Origin: Streptomyces griseochromogenes
GTDB lineage: Bacteria > Actinomycetota > Actinomycetes > Streptomycetales > Streptomycetaceae
Direction: 5' to 3'
Length of the DNA stretch: 64,000 nt
Assembly: GCF_001542625.1 (NCBI RefSeq)
Contig: NZ_CP016279.1
Coordinates: 248,001 to 312,000, forward strand
Within the stretch, counting starts at the first letter, position 1. Every line of letters starts with the position of its first letter. The notes under the pieces were generated by a model. The model was not told the DNA's origin. It was given only the letters and a program-made list of their open reading frames with translations, and did no database searches. Both the position numbers and the translations under genes were made by a program. This document shows positions 17,185 to 26,970 of this stretch, one piece after another.

Positions 17185-18147
17185 ATGATTTCGGCGTCCG
17201 GACTGGCCAAGTCCTATACCGTCCGACGTGGTCGGGAACGGGTGCAGGTCGATGCGGTCGCGGACGCGAGCTTCGAGGTCGCCGAGGGAGAGATCGTCTC
17301 CTTCCTCGGGCCCAACGGCGCGGGGAAGACCACGACGCTTCGGATGCTCACCACCCTGGCCTCTCCCAGCTCGGGCTCGGCCCAGGTGGCCGGCCATGAC
17401 GTCGTCGCCCAGCCGCGGGAGGTACGCCGGCGGATCGGTTATGTCTCGCAGGGCGGTTCGGCCGGCGGATTCGCCAAGGCCGGTGACGAGATAGTCGACC
17501 GCGCCATGTTGTACGGGCTCGACGCGGCCACCGCCACGCGAAGGGCCCGCGAGCTGCTCGAACGGATGGAGCTCGCCGACGTGTGGACCCGTGTCCCGCG
17601 ATCGCTGTCCGGTGGGCAGCGCCGACGGCTGGACGTGGTCATGGGCCTCGTGCACCAGCCGCGTCTGCTGTTCCTCGACGAGCCGACGGCCGGTCTCGAC
17701 CCCCAGGCGCGCGCCAACCTGTGGGATCACATCAGGGGCCTGCGCGAGGAGTACGGCATGACCGTGTTCCTCACGACGCACTACCTCGACGAGGCGGACG
17801 CACTGAGCGACCGGGTGATCGTGTTCGATCACGGACGGGTGGTCACGACCGGTACCCCGGACGCGCTGAAGGACCAGATCTCCGGCGACCTGGTCGAGAT
17901 GGAGGTGGCCGACCCGGAGCAGATGGACGCCGCCGTGCGCGTCCTGGAGAAGTCGGCCGCGGACCGGCCCACGGTGACCGGGCCGCGGGTGGCGGGCCGG
18001 GTGCACCGGTCCGGGACCGTGCTTCCCGGCCTCGCCCGCGAACTCGACGCGGCCGGGGTGGAACTGGTGTCGCTCGAGGTGCGCCGTCCGACCTTGGACG
18101 ACGTGTTCCTCACGCTGACCGGACGCTCCCTGCGGGACTCGCACTGA
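17185..18147 (+). CDS. ABC transporter ATP-binding protein (DrrA type), thiopeptide export/immunity
   Basis: About 320 residues. Walker A GPNGAGKTTTLRML, signature LSGGQRRRLDV, Walker B LLFLDEPTAGLDPQ and switch His in TTHYLDEAD are intact. The C-terminal extension (VELVSLEVRRPTLDDVFLTLTG) is typical of DrrA-type antibiotic exporters. The ATG at 17185 has GAGGTGG four bases upstream, better than the in-frame GTG at 17164. It precedes its permease and follows the precursor; export and self-protection is the likely role. Confidence 0.93.
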   Translation: MISASGLAKSYTVRRGRERVQVDAVADASFEVAEGEIVSFLGPNGAGKTTTLRMLTTLASPSSGSAQVAGHDVVAQPREVRRRIGYVSQGGSAGGFAKAGDEIVDRAMLYGLDAATATRRARELLERMELADVWTRVPRSLSGGQRRRLDVVMGLVHQPRLLFLDEPTAGLDPQARANLWDHIRGLREEYGMTVFLTTHYLDEADALSDRVIVFDHGRVVTTGTPDALKDQISGDLVEMEVADPEQMDAAVRVLEKSAADRPTVTGPRVAGRVHRSGTVLPGLARELDAAGVELVSLEVRRPTLDDVFLTLTGRSLRDSH

Positions 18148-18170
18148 ACGCGCCGAGAAAGGCCTCTTCC

Positions 18171-18917
18171 ATGCTGCATGACACGATGGTCGTGTTCCGG
18201 CGTCAGATGCGCATGACCCTGCGCAGCCCGGCCATGGTCCTCACCGGGCTGCTCCAGCCGGTGCTCTACCTGGTGCTGTTCGCCCCGCTGCTGCGGTCGG
18301 TCGCCACCCAGGTCGGTTCCACGAACCAGTACACCCTCTTCGTACCCGGCCTTCTCGTCCAACTGGCCGTCTTCGGGGCCGCGTTCACGGGCTACGGCGT
18401 GATCGGCGAATGGCGCGACGGCGTGATCGAGGGCGAGCGGGTCACCCCCGCCCCTCGCGCCGCCCTGCTGCTGGGCCGGCTCGGCCGGGACCTCGTCCAA
18501 CTGCTGGTCCAGATCGTCGTGCTGGTCGCTCTCGCGTACGCCTTCGGGATGGACGCCCCGCCGGCCGAACTCCTCGTCGGCGTGGTCATCACGCTCCTCC
18601 TCGGGGTCGCGTGTGCCGCGACGTCGAACGCCATCGCCCTCGGCGCCAAGGACGAGCGCGTCATGGGCAGCGTGGTCAACACCCTGCTCATGCCGGTCAT
18701 CCTGCTGTCCGGGATCCTGCTGCCGGTCGGGCTGGGGCCGCACTGGCTGCGGGTCACGGCAGGGCTGATGCCGGTCAAGCATGTCGTCGACGCGGTCCGG
18801 TCCTGCTTCGCCGGTGATCTGACGACCAGCGGTGTGCTGTGGGGCAGTGGCTGGGCCCTGGTGCTGTGCCTGCTGGGTGTGTGGTTCGGCACCAAAACGT
18901 TCCGCGCGGAGGCTTGA
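18171..18917 (+). CDS. ABC-2 type transporter permease, partner of the upstream ATPase
   Basis: About 248 residues with six predicted membrane spans, starting MLHDTMVVFRRQMRMTLRSP. The conserved GYGVIGEWRDGVIEGERVTP region and the ILLSGILLPVGLGPHWLRV segment are typical of DrrB-like ABC-2 permeases. The ATG lies 23 bases after the ATPase stop with GAGAAAGG upstream. A terminator hairpin follows, so precursor and exporter form a unit separate from the modification operon. Confidence 0.92.
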   Translation: MLHDTMVVFRRQMRMTLRSPAMVLTGLLQPVLYLVLFAPLLRSVATQVGSTNQYTLFVPGLLVQLAVFGAAFTGYGVIGEWRDGVIEGERVTPAPRAALLLGRLGRDLVQLLVQIVVLVALAYAFGMDAPPAELLVGVVITLLLGVACAATSNAIALGAKDERVMGSVVNTLLMPVILLSGILLPVGLGPHWLRVTAGLMPVKHVVDAVRSCFAGDLTTSGVLWGSGWALVLCLLGVWFGTKTFRAEA

Positions 18918-18938
18918 CGGGCCGTAGCGCGGCGCACG

Positions 18939-18975
18939 GAACACCGGCCTTTCCCCTGTGCTGAGGCCGGTGTTC
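18939..18975 (+). terminator. Terminator after the exporter genes
   Basis: GAACACCGGCCT (18939-18950) and AGGCCGGTGTTC (18964-18975) form a perfect 12-base stem with a 13-base loop, 21 bases after the permease stop. Confidence 0.8.
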
Positions 18976-19555
18976 GGCATGCCGTCCACCGGGTCGTTCT
19001 CCGGTCCCCGCCCTGACCCGGAATCGCGATGATTTCGCAGGTCAGAGCCGTATTGGCGGCGGCCGGCGGCAAGATTCGCACCCCGGGCAGATGCCTCGCG
19101 TGGCGTCCTTGCCTAACGGGATCAGGGGTCACTAGAGTCGAAGGCGCTGAAGGATTATCAGATCCCATGATGATCACTGCGCTTGGGTGCGGGGGGAGCC
19201 GCACGGCGTACTGAATAGCGTGTTGCCCGCCTGTGCCGAAACGGCAGTCCTGGCGGGCCCGAATCCAGATCAGACGGTCGGCCCACGCGCCGCACTGTGT
19301 CGTCGGTCCCGTGGGCGAGAGCTGACCAGGCCAGGTGCCGTCCGCTCCGGCGGGGCGCGAGTTCGAGCATGGGGGTGCTCAGCGACGTGTATGTGCCAAT
19401 GTCACCTCAGGAGCCGTCCCGCCGCACCGGCCGCGGGGACACCCGATTAACCGGCCGCCGTTTCCAGCAGTAGCCGGCCGCCCAGCCAGGCGGCCCGGCT
19501 GACGGTCGATCACACACGTACGGCCCGGTTGAGGGCAAAGCACGGGGGTAACAGG
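18976..19555 (+). promoter_or_regulatory. Long leader region of the thiopeptide modification operon
   Basis: About 580 bases without a convincing gene. It should contain the promoter for the dehydratase-to-amidohydrolase operon. One candidate is TTGCCT (19109-19114), an 18-base spacer and TAGAGT (19133-19138), near the Streptomyces housekeeping consensus; it would leave a leader of about 400 bases. A 61-codon open frame at 19029-19214 has no recognisable features and is not called. Confidence 0.4.
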
Positions 19556-22009
19556 GTGAATCCTGTTGATGGCTGTTCGATCTTCTCTCAAGACATCGCC
19601 GTGGACGAGGTCGTCCTCGTCCGAGTGGCTGGACTGAGCCGGTCCGCGCTCAGAGGGTTTCATCACCGTCGTATCGACACTCTGCTGTCCGATCGGGCCG
19701 GAGCGACAAGGGAACTGGCCGAGTCCGCCGAACGAGCCGACGCGGCCCTGTTCCAGGACGTCGGTGCGCGCACGGGTGAGGAGCGGGCCGTGCTGGTCGC
19801 CGCGCGCCGCGGGGTGCGCCAGGGCGACCTGTCACGGCGGACCGCCCAGCAGGCCGTGCCGGTGATGTCCGACGACGCCGCGGCCGCTTTCCACGCCTGG
19901 GCGGGTGCGCGGGACCGGATACGCGACCTGGACGCGCAGCTGGACGACGCCCTCGCGGCGGCCGAGCGCGAGGACGTGGAGCACCTGCGCGGCCTGTGCC
20001 TCGACCCGCGGTTCCGTACCGGCCTGAGGGCGACGAGCCAGGACCTGGCCGACACCGCCGGACGCTGGGCCACCGGGCAGACCGGCGCGCCGCAGCGCAA
20101 GCGGCTCCTGCGGCTCTCCCGCATGGCGGCCCGCGCCGGCGGCAAGACCAGCCCTTTCAGTTCCTGGATGGTCACGATCCCGGCCCGCTGGGGCCGCCCC
20201 GGCGGCGAGGTCGCCGGCGAGCGGCTGCTCGCCGAGCTGGACGGTGCGGTGGTCGGCGTGCTCACCCGAGCCCTGCAGGCCGCGCTGGCGGACCCCGCCC
20301 GTCTCGAGGTGCGGGTCAACCCGAGCCTGGTGCCCGTCGAGGGCGGCTGGCTGTTCATCCGGGCCGGGCAGCGGGAACAGGCGGTCCGGGCCGCGGCGCA
20401 CCCGGCGATCGAGGAGTTGCTGCGTGCCCTGGAGCCCGGGGACACCGAAGCGAGCCTCGCCGCGCGGGTGCCCGGCGGTGGCGCCCTGGTGGCCAAGTGC
20501 CTGACCGCCGGGCTGATCGAGCACCGTCTTCCCGTGGCGGACCACCACCCGCGCCCGTGGGCCGCGTGGGCCGCGATCGCCGGCGAGCGGGGCGCGACGG
20601 AGCTGTCCGCCCAGCTCGCCGCGCTGGACGCGGCGCTGCACGGCGCGGAGGCGGCCGCGGCCCAGGCCGCCGCCGGACAGGTGGCGCGCCACCTCGGGGT
20701 CGGGCTGCCGCCGGTCGAGGTGCACGAGATGTCGGTCGCGACCGGTTGGCCGTACGACCTGCCCGCCCGCCCGGACGGCGCGGCGCTCGACGAACTCGAC
20801 TGCGCCCGACGGCTGTTGGCGCTCACGGACGTGAAGCTTCCCGCGAAGCTGGCGGCCGCCGAGCACCTGGCGAAGCGGTTCGGCGCCGACTACGACGTAC
20901 CGCTGACCGTGGCCCTGGACAGCCTCGCCCGGGCGCGCCTGGACGCCGACGACGATGTCGGCCGGATCATCGGGCCGTCGGCACCGCCGTGGGGAGCCGA
21001 CCTGGCGCGCTGCTCCGGTGCCCTGGTGCGGGAGTTCGGCGGGGCGCTGCCCCGTCTCACCGAGGACGTGCTGACCCTGGCGGCGAAAGGCCCGCTCGCC
21101 GTGGCCGAGGTGCGCCGGCTGCTCGACGACTTCCCGCTGACGCATCCGAACCGTTCGGCCACCTTCTATCTGCAGGAGACCTCCGGGGCCGCGGTCCGCA
21201 GGGTGGTGAACGTCGTGCACGGCGGGCACGGCCGCGGCCGGGGCCGTCTCGCGGCGCGGGCGGGCATCCCTGTCACGGACCTGGTCGGCACCGTCGACGA
21301 GGACGTCGTCGAGATCGGCGGACTGCTCGCGTCGGCGCTGAACTCGAGGGCGGCCACGGCACCGCGGGAGCTGCAGTATCCCGGCGCCACGACCGACAGA
21401 CCGCGGGAGCAGCGCCTGCCGATGGCGTCGGTGCGTGTCGTGCCCGGCGCGCACGGCCTGCCCGTACTCCGGGACGAGGACGGCCGCGACGTGCGCCTGG
21501 TGCACCTGGGCATGGCGGCGGACCTGGCGCTGCCCCCGTTCGCCAAGCTGCTGGAGCAGGTCTTCGGCAGTGCCTATCTGCTCCACCCGAGCATCGCGGC
21601 CTTCACCCCCGGAGCACCCGGGCGCGGCGGGGCGCCGCAGTCCGCCACCCCGCGCGTGACACTCGGAGCCACCGCGCTGCAGCGGGCGCGATGGCTGCTG
21701 CGCAAGGAGGAGTTCCCCGGCGGGGGCGAGCCGCGCGCATCGCTGCGGGCCTGGCACCAGTGGCTCGCGGCGCACGGTCTGGGCAGCCGCTTCTACCTCC
21801 GGGCGTGGAACTCCGCCGACCACGGCGGGGGCCAGAGCAAGGCGCGCAAGCCGGTGTTCATCGATCTCACCAGTCCGCTGCTGTTCGCGGACGCCGAGAA
21901 GATGCTCCGGCAGGCCGAGTTCGCCATCGTCGAGGAATGCCTGCCCGATCCCCTGACCGGGACGGGCCATGTGACCGAGTACGCGGTCGAGGTGGGAGTA
22001 CGACAGTGA
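19556..22009 (+). CDS. Thiopeptide glutamylating dehydratase (LanB N-terminal domain, TbtB-like)
   Basis: About 817 residues, the size of stand-alone class I dehydratase glutamylation subunits. The family opening VVLVRVAGLSRSALRGF..RRIDTLLSD, the GGKTSPFSSWMV segment and late YLRAWNSADHGGGQSKARKPVFIDL mark the Lant_dehydr_N fold. In the TbtB model it transfers Glu from glutamyl-tRNA to core Ser/Thr before elimination to dehydroamino acids. The GTG at 19556 (VNPVDGCS) is better placed than an in-frame TTG at 19529. Its stop overlaps the next start by four bases. Confidence 0.92.
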   Translation: MNPVDGCSIFSQDIAVDEVVLVRVAGLSRSALRGFHHRRIDTLLSDRAGATRELAESAERADAALFQDVGARTGEERAVLVAARRGVRQGDLSRRTAQQAVPVMSDDAAAAFHAWAGARDRIRDLDAQLDDALAAAEREDVEHLRGLCLDPRFRTGLRATSQDLADTAGRWATGQTGAPQRKRLLRLSRMAARAGGKTSPFSSWMVTIPARWGRPGGEVAGERLLAELDGAVVGVLTRALQAALADPARLEVRVNPSLVPVEGGWLFIRAGQREQAVRAAAHPAIEELLRALEPGDTEASLAARVPGGGALVAKCLTAGLIEHRLPVADHHPRPWAAWAAIAGERGATELSAQLAALDAALHGAEAAAAQAAAGQVARHLGVGLPPVEVHEMSVATGWPYDLPARPDGAALDELDCARRLLALTDVKLPAKLAAAEHLAKRFGADYDVPLTVALDSLARARLDADDDVGRIIGPSAPPWGADLARCSGALVREFGGALPRLTEDVLTLAAKGPLAVAEVRRLLDDFPLTHPNRSATFYLQETSGAAVRRVVNVVHGGHGRGRGRLAARAGIPVTDLVGTVDEDVVEIGGLLASALNSRAATAPRELQYPGATTDRPREQRLPMASVRVVPGAHGLPVLRDEDGRDVRLVHLGMAADLALPPFAKLLEQVFGSAYLLHPSIAAFTPGAPGRGGAPQSATPRVTLGATALQRARWLLRKEEFPGGGEPRASLRAWHQWLAAHGLGSRFYLRAWNSADHGGGQSKARKPVFIDLTSPLLFADAEKMLRQAEFAIVEECLPDPLTGTGHVTEYAVEVGVRQ

Positions 22010-22893
22010 CGACCTGGGCATCTTGGCATGTGCACCAGCACCACGGTCAGGATCGGCTGCTGGTCGAGGCGGTCGCACCGCTGATCCGGGCCGCTCGTGA
22101 CGACGGGCTCGCCGACCGGGCGTTCGTCCTGCGGTACTGGGACGGGGGTCCGCACGTGCGGCTGCGGCTGCGCGCGCCGTCCGACGCGGCACTGGCGGCG
22201 CTGGAGTCGCGGGTGCCGGCCGAACTGGCGGGCTGGTGCCGGGAGCATCCGTCCGAGCGGACCATGGGAGCCGAGGAGTACGCGCTGCTGCGCGACCGGC
22301 TCGGCGACCCCGCCTCGGCCGCCGAACTGGTCCCCGACGGCTCCGTCGTACGGGCCGCCTACGCCCCGGAGTACCAGCGATACGGCCGGGGAGCGGCGTT
22401 GGCGGCGTGCGAGGAGCACTTCGACGACAGCACGCGGATCGCCCTGGACGTGCTCGCCCGGGGTCCCGCCCCCTCCGCCCGGGATTCGCTGGTCGTGCTC
22501 GTCCTGGCCCGCTTCCTCATGGCGCGCGGCAGCCGGGTCGGCCGTGGCTGGGCCCGGCGCGTCGGGGAGACCGGTCTCCCGGCCTCCGCGCGGCTGGACC
22601 TGACCCGGATCGCGGCCCTGCTGGAGCGGCCCCCCTCGCCGGTCGAGCGCTTCGCCCGGTCCCTCGAACAGCTCGAGGACCGGCTGCGCACGGCAGGGGA
22701 CGGCTACCGCCCGCCGGAGCTCGGGTTCGGTGGCGTGGCGTTCGAGACGGCCGGGGCACAGGACCCCGTCGCGACGCTGGACATCTGCATTCACCTCTTT
22801 GCGAACCGGATAGGAGTCACCATGCCCACAGAGCTGACGCTGCGTGCCTCTCTCGCGCAGGCACTGCTCGCCGACACGAAGGCGGACGTGTGA
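22006..22893 (+). CDS. Thiopeptide elimination protein (SpaB C-terminal domain, TbtC-like)
   Basis: About 295 residues. It starts VTTWASWHVHQHHGQDRLL and has the family's RYWDGGPHVRLRLR strand and C-terminal DICIHLFANRIGV. By analogy with TbtC it removes glutamate from glutamylated Ser/Thr to give Dha/Dhb. Four-base GTGA overlaps at both ends couple it to its neighbours. It is shorter than the pyridine synthase that follows, matching the usual B-C-D order; a C/D swap cannot be excluded by inspection. Confidence 0.88.
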   Translation: MTTWASWHVHQHHGQDRLLVEAVAPLIRAARDDGLADRAFVLRYWDGGPHVRLRLRAPSDAALAALESRVPAELAGWCREHPSERTMGAEEYALLRDRLGDPASAAELVPDGSVVRAAYAPEYQRYGRGAALAACEEHFDDSTRIALDVLARGPAPSARDSLVVLVLARFLMARGSRVGRGWARRVGETGLPASARLDLTRIAALLERPPSPVERFARSLEQLEDRLRTAGDGYRPPELGFGGVAFETAGAQDPVATLDICIHLFANRIGVTMPTELTLRASLAQALLADTKADV

Positions 22894-23969
22894 CCGGGGC
22901 GCGGGAGCGGGCCGTGACGCTCGTCGGCCAGGAGGTCACGGACTGGCAGGGGTTGTTCGCGTACCACGCGGAGGACCGTTGGAACGCCCTGCTGCCGGGG
23001 CCGGTCCTGGAATGTGCCGAGCTCGCGGAGACCGCCGGCTGCCGGTTCCGCGTGACCCGCGAATGGCAGCGCGGACCGCATCTGCGCCTGGGGGTGCGCG
23101 GTCCCGCCGAAGCGGCGGCCACGGTGCGCGAGCGGATCGACGGGCGCCTGCACGAGGTCCTGCGCTCCAGCCCGTCGACCCGGACCGTGACGCTCGACGC
23201 GGTCCGGGACCGGGCGCAGCGGATCGCCGACCGTGCCGGGGTGGAGCTGCGCCAGGACTGGCTGGCGGACAACTCCCTCACCTGGACGGCCGGGGCCCCG
23301 GCCGGGACCGGCACTGCCGAAACGGTCATGCAGGGCCTGCTGGAGGACTTCCACTACGCGGCGAGCGTGCCCGCGCTGCGGCTGTTGCGCGCGGCTGAGG
23401 GGAATCGGCTCGGCCTGGCCTGCGCCGACCTGATGGCGGTGACCGCCCAGGAGTTCGGCCGGGGCTCCCTGGCCTCGGCGGCGCTGTCCTTCCGGTCGCA
23501 CGCCGAGGCGTACCTGAACCTGGAGGCCGCGGCGGACGTGCGCACGGCCTGGGACGCCGCCGCCCGCACCTCGGCACCCGCGCTGCGCCGCCGGCTGCTC
23601 GCGGTGGCCGCGGGTGCGGACCTGCCCGCCTACGCCCGGGACTGGCTCGCGGCCGTCACCCCGCTGGTCCGGGCCGCGGAGCGGGCCCGGCGTCGCGGCG
23701 AACTCGCCCTGCCCACCATGGCCGAGGGCTTCAGCGGCGATCTGACCGAGCGCAGCGCCTTCCACCGTGCGCTGGCCGGATCGGCCTCCTGGGACGAGGT
23801 GCGCACCTCCGACTGGTTCGAGATCTACCGCTTCGCGATCAACCTGCTCTACCTCCAGATGTCCCGGCTCGGCGTGGGACCGGCCGGCCGGTACCGGCTG
23901 TGCCACCTGGTGGCCACAGCCCTGGACGAACGTGAAGGCAAGACGACTGCCGAGGAAGGCGACTCGTGA
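22890..23969 (+). CDS. Thiopeptide pyridine synthase (TbtD-like [4+2] cyclase)
   Basis: About 359 residues of the same SpaB_C superfamily as the previous gene, but longer and with the pyridine-synthase opening (VTDWQGLFAYHAEDRWNALLPGPVL) and RVTREWQRGPHLRLGVRG. The late segment DWFEIYRFAINLLYLQMSRLGVGPAGRYRLCHLV also fits TbtD. These enzymes join two dehydroalanines into the central pyridine, close the macrocycle and eject the leader. Core Ser1 and Ser11 are the expected substrates. Four-base overlaps at both ends. Confidence 0.9.
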   Translation: MTGARERAVTLVGQEVTDWQGLFAYHAEDRWNALLPGPVLECAELAETAGCRFRVTREWQRGPHLRLGVRGPAEAAATVRERIDGRLHEVLRSSPSTRTVTLDAVRDRAQRIADRAGVELRQDWLADNSLTWTAGAPAGTGTAETVMQGLLEDFHYAASVPALRLLRAAEGNRLGLACADLMAVTAQEFGRGSLASAALSFRSHAEAYLNLEAAADVRTAWDAAARTSAPALRRRLLAVAAGADLPAYARDWLAAVTPLVRAAERARRRGELALPTMAEGFSGDLTERSAFHRALAGSASWDEVRTSDWFEIYRFAINLLYLQMSRLGVGPAGRYRLCHLVATALDEREGKTTAEEGDS

Positions 23970-25330
23970 TCCCAGCGCAAGACATTGCCGCCGACCGGAC
24001 CGAACGACTGCGGTCGGGAGTGTTCAGTGCCGAGCGCGGCGGGCGTACCCACCTCATGGCCTGGCCGCATCACCTCAGCCTGCCCGCCGGCCGGCAGACG
24101 GCCGAGGTCATCGCGCGACTGGCCGACGGCGGGCAGCCGGCAGGCGCGGACGACGAGGTCACCGAGGCGCTGCGGCGCGAAGGCTGGCTCTACGAGGAGT
24201 TCGGCGACGATCGCGGGGTCGCGTTCGTGGTGCGGCCGCTGCGCGCCCGCGGTCCCGTACCCGCCGCCGACGGGCGGCTCGACCTCTCCCGGTTCGCGGT
24301 CATCCGGGCCGAGGCCGGCGCCCTGATCCTGGAATCCCCCCTGGCCAGTGCCGAGATCACGGTCCATCGGCGGGAGCTGCTGACCGCCGCCCTCGACCCC
24401 GCGAGCGATTCGGCGACCGTACCCGGCGGGCTCGCCGCCGCCCTGCGCGAGCAACTGCTCGGCGCCGGTTTCCTGGCCGACCCGGACGGCGAAGAGGCGC
24501 GGGAGCTGCGCCACCGCCAGTGGGCGCCGCACGAGTTGCTGTTCCACGACCGCAGCCGGCTCGGCTACCGCGGGTACGTCGGCGACGGGTTCGGCGGCAC
24601 CTGGTGGGGCCGTGCGGCGGGCTTCGAGCCGGAGCCCGCCGCCCCGCCGCCCTACCCGGGGCCACGGGTCGAGCTCGCCGTACCGGACTTCACGGACCGC
24701 CGGGCGGGCGAGGGCTCCTATCTCGACGTCAGCGAGCGGCGCCGGTCCGAGCGGGTGCACGACGACGAGTCCCCGATCTCGCTGGACCAGCTCGGCGAGC
24801 TGCTCTACCGCACCGCACGGGTGCGGCGTGTGCACGAGGAGGACGGCGTGGAGTTCGTCAGCTCCCCGCGCCCCTCCGGCGGATCGGTGTACGAGCTGGA
24901 GCTGTATCCGGTGGTCACCCGGTGTTCGGGCCTGGACAGCGGCATGTACCACTACGACGCGCACCGGCACGCGCTGGAGCTGGTGCGGCCGGTGAGCGAC
25001 TACTCGGTGCGCCGCATGCTGCGGGTCGCCTCCCAGGGATCGACCACCGGCGCCGTCCCGCAGGTGCTGCTGGTCGTGGCGGCACGCGTCGGCCGGGTGA
25101 TGTGGAAGTACGAGGGGATGGGCTACGCGGTCGTGCTGAAGAACACGGGGGTGCTCTACCACGCGCTCGCCGGCACGTGCGGCGCCATGGGACTGGCCGG
25201 CTGCCCCCTGGGAACGGACGACGCGGTCGCCTTCACGGAGGCCACCGGCCGTGATCCGCTGGTCGAGTGCAGCGTGGGCCAGTTCATCGTGGGATCCAGC
25301 CCGAGGCGGCGCGAGGAGCAGAGCCGATGA
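23966..25330 (+). CDS. FMN-dependent azoline dehydrogenase (SagB/TbtE-like)
   Basis: About 454 residues. A variable N-terminal half is followed by a nitroreductase-fold domain with ERRRSERVHDDESPISLDQLGELLYRT, PRPSGGSVYELELYPVV and the catalytic Lys-Tyr pair at K381-Y382 in RVMWKYEGMGYAV. The C-terminus ends VECSVGQFIVGSSP. It should oxidise thiazolines and the oxazoline to azoles using FMN. Its GTG start and its stop overlap the neighbouring genes. This is the canonical dehydrogenase of the cluster. Confidence 0.92.
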   Translation: MIPAQDIAADRTERLRSGVFSAERGGRTHLMAWPHHLSLPAGRQTAEVIARLADGGQPAGADDEVTEALRREGWLYEEFGDDRGVAFVVRPLRARGPVPAADGRLDLSRFAVIRAEAGALILESPLASAEITVHRRELLTAALDPASDSATVPGGLAAALREQLLGAGFLADPDGEEARELRHRQWAPHELLFHDRSRLGYRGYVGDGFGGTWWGRAAGFEPEPAAPPPYPGPRVELAVPDFTDRRAGEGSYLDVSERRRSERVHDDESPISLDQLGELLYRTARVRRVHEEDGVEFVSSPRPSGGSVYELELYPVVTRCSGLDSGMYHYDAHRHALELVRPVSDYSVRRMLRVASQGSTTGAVPQVLLVVAARVGRVMWKYEGMGYAVVLKNTGVLYHALAGTCGAMGLAGCPLGTDDAVAFTEATGRDPLVECSVGQFIVGSSPRRREEQSR

Positions 25331-26970
25331 GCACGTTGCGGCGGATGAACACCTACACGATCGATCACGAGGGCAGGACCTACGGCCTGTCCGAGTCCGG
25401 ACCGCTGGAGCTGTCGACCGCGCTGTCCCCCTGGATCCGGCTGGTGTCCTCCTGGGTCGACCGGGGCCAGGACATCGAGCAGGCGGCCGACGGCATGGGC
25501 GGCGCCCACGCCCGGCAGGCCCGCCGGGTACGGGACGCGATGGTGTCCGTCGGAGCCCTGCGGCGGTTCGACGCACCCGGTGAGGTGAGGTTCGTAGGCG
25601 AAAGCGCGGATCTGGCCCGCGCGGTGGAGCGCAGCGCGCTGACCCTGCCGGCCGTCGTGCTGGGCGCGGGCCCGCTGCACGGCGACTGGTTCGACGAGGT
25701 CCGGGCCGAGGCCGCGGGGGGCCGGGCGGGCGTCGTGCTCTTCACCGAGCGCGCCGCGGTCCTCGCCGGGCCGATGGACGCCGAACGACTGGAGGAGGTC
25801 GTCACCGGCCTGCGCTGCGGTGACCTCGCCGACGGGAGGCCCGGACCGGAGGTGATCCGGACGGCCGCGGCGCAGCTGGTCCGTCGTGCCGTGCTCGGAA
25901 CCGGTGACGCCTGGAGCGGTGTCCTGGTCACCCGGGAGGAGACCACTTCCTACCGGGCACTGCCGCACCCGTGGCGGCCCGCGCCACCCGGTCCGGACGC
26001 CGGGCCGTTCGACGAGCGGGTGATGGCGGCGATCGACCCGGTGTTCGGCGTCGTACGCGAGATCGCCGAGGACGACCTGCCCCAGGTACCCCGGCACCTG
26101 GCGCGGGCCCGGGTGGCCGGACGGGCCACGATCCGGCCACTGGACCTGGAGGTCGTGGCGGACGGCTCGGACTACGCCGAGGCCCGGCGCCGGGCCGTGC
26201 TCGCCGCTGTCGCGCGGTACCTGGAGTCGGCCCTGGACCCGCGCGCGGTGGTCGACGCCGCGGGGAAGCCCGTCGTCGGTGACACCGCCGACCTGGGCGT
26301 GCTACGCGCCGCGACGGACCGCGTCGCCGCCGGCCCCGGACGCTTTTTCGTGCCCGCCCGCCGGGTGGCCGACGACGTCCCGGTGCTGGTCCCGGTCGAC
26401 CGGGCGCGGCGCTGTGACGAGAGCGCCGGGCCGGCCCCGGGCACCGCCGCGGCCGAGACGCGGGACGAGGCGCTCGCCGCCGCGCTGCTCGACGTCCTGG
26501 AGTCCTGGGCGGTGGGCGCGGCGGGCCCGGTCGCACGCGTGCGTGACGCGGCGGGGATGCCCGCCGAAGTGCGCGAAGCGTGGGACCAGTTGCGGCTGAG
26601 CGATCGCGAAGCCTGGCTCGGGGTACTGCCGGACAGCGACGTTCCGACCGCGGTGGCGACCACCGGGCACGGCACCGCATACGCCTGCGGCGTGAGCCAC
26701 GCCGCGGCGGCGGTCCGCGCGATGGAACGGGCCGTACTCGCCGACCAGGTGCTGATGCACGACCGCGCAGGCCTGGTACCGCGGACCTGGGCTCCGCCCC
26801 TGCCGCCGCCGGACCGGGCCGTCGACCTGCCCGTCGCGGCACCGGTCACACCGGCGGACCTGCGCAGCGCCGTGGCGCTGCGCGCACCGGACGCGGCCGT
26901 GGCCGAACTCGACCACGATCCCGGCATCGTCCGGCTCGGAATATCGGCAGTGAAAGTGGTGGTGGACTGA
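25327..26970 (+). CDS. RRE-containing ThiF-like partner of the cyclodehydratase (TbtF-like)
   Basis: About 547 residues. The first 80 or so (YTIDHEGRTYGLSESGPLELS..VRDAMVSVGALRRF) resemble the PqqD-like leader-binding (RRE) fold. The middle holds a divergent ThiF-like domain with no clear ATP-binding motif, and the C-terminal third is Ala/Val-rich. In TbtF/TbtG systems such a protein binds the precursor leader and presents it to the YcaO enzyme encoded next, which fits the one-base overlap here. The ATG at 25327 overlaps the previous stop. Confidence 0.85.
   Translation: MSTLRRMNTYTIDHEGRTYGLSESGPLELSTALSPWIRLVSSWVDRGQDIEQAADGMGGAHARQARRVRDAMVSVGALRRFDAPGEVRFVGESADLARAVERSALTLPAVVLGAGPLHGDWFDEVRAEAAGGRAGVVLFTERAAVLAGPMDAERLEEVVTGLRCGDLADGRPGPEVIRTAAAQLVRRAVLGTGDAWSGVLVTREETTSYRALPHPWRPAPPGPDAGPFDERVMAAIDPVFGVVREIAEDDLPQVPRHLARARVAGRATIRPLDLEVVADGSDYAEARRRAVLAAVARYLESALDPRAVVDAAGKPVVGDTADLGVLRAATDRVAAGPGRFFVPARRVADDVPVLVPVDRARRCDESAGPAPGTAAAETRDEALAAALLDVLESWAVGAAGPVARVRDAAGMPAEVREAWDQLRLSDREAWLGVLPDSDVPTAVATTGHGTAYACGVSHAAAAVRAMERAVLADQVLMHDRAGLVPRTWAPPLPPPDRAVDLPVAAPVTPADLRSAVALRAPDAAVAELDHDPGIVRLGISAVKVVVD

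Noticed and set aside
15730..18144. Long open frame on the minus strand across the HEAT, precursor and ABC genes
   Set aside because: No recognisable domain; opposite several well-supported genes on the plus strand.
19029..19214. 61-codon open frame in the thiopeptide leader region
   Set aside because: No ribosome site, family resemblance or conserved motif.
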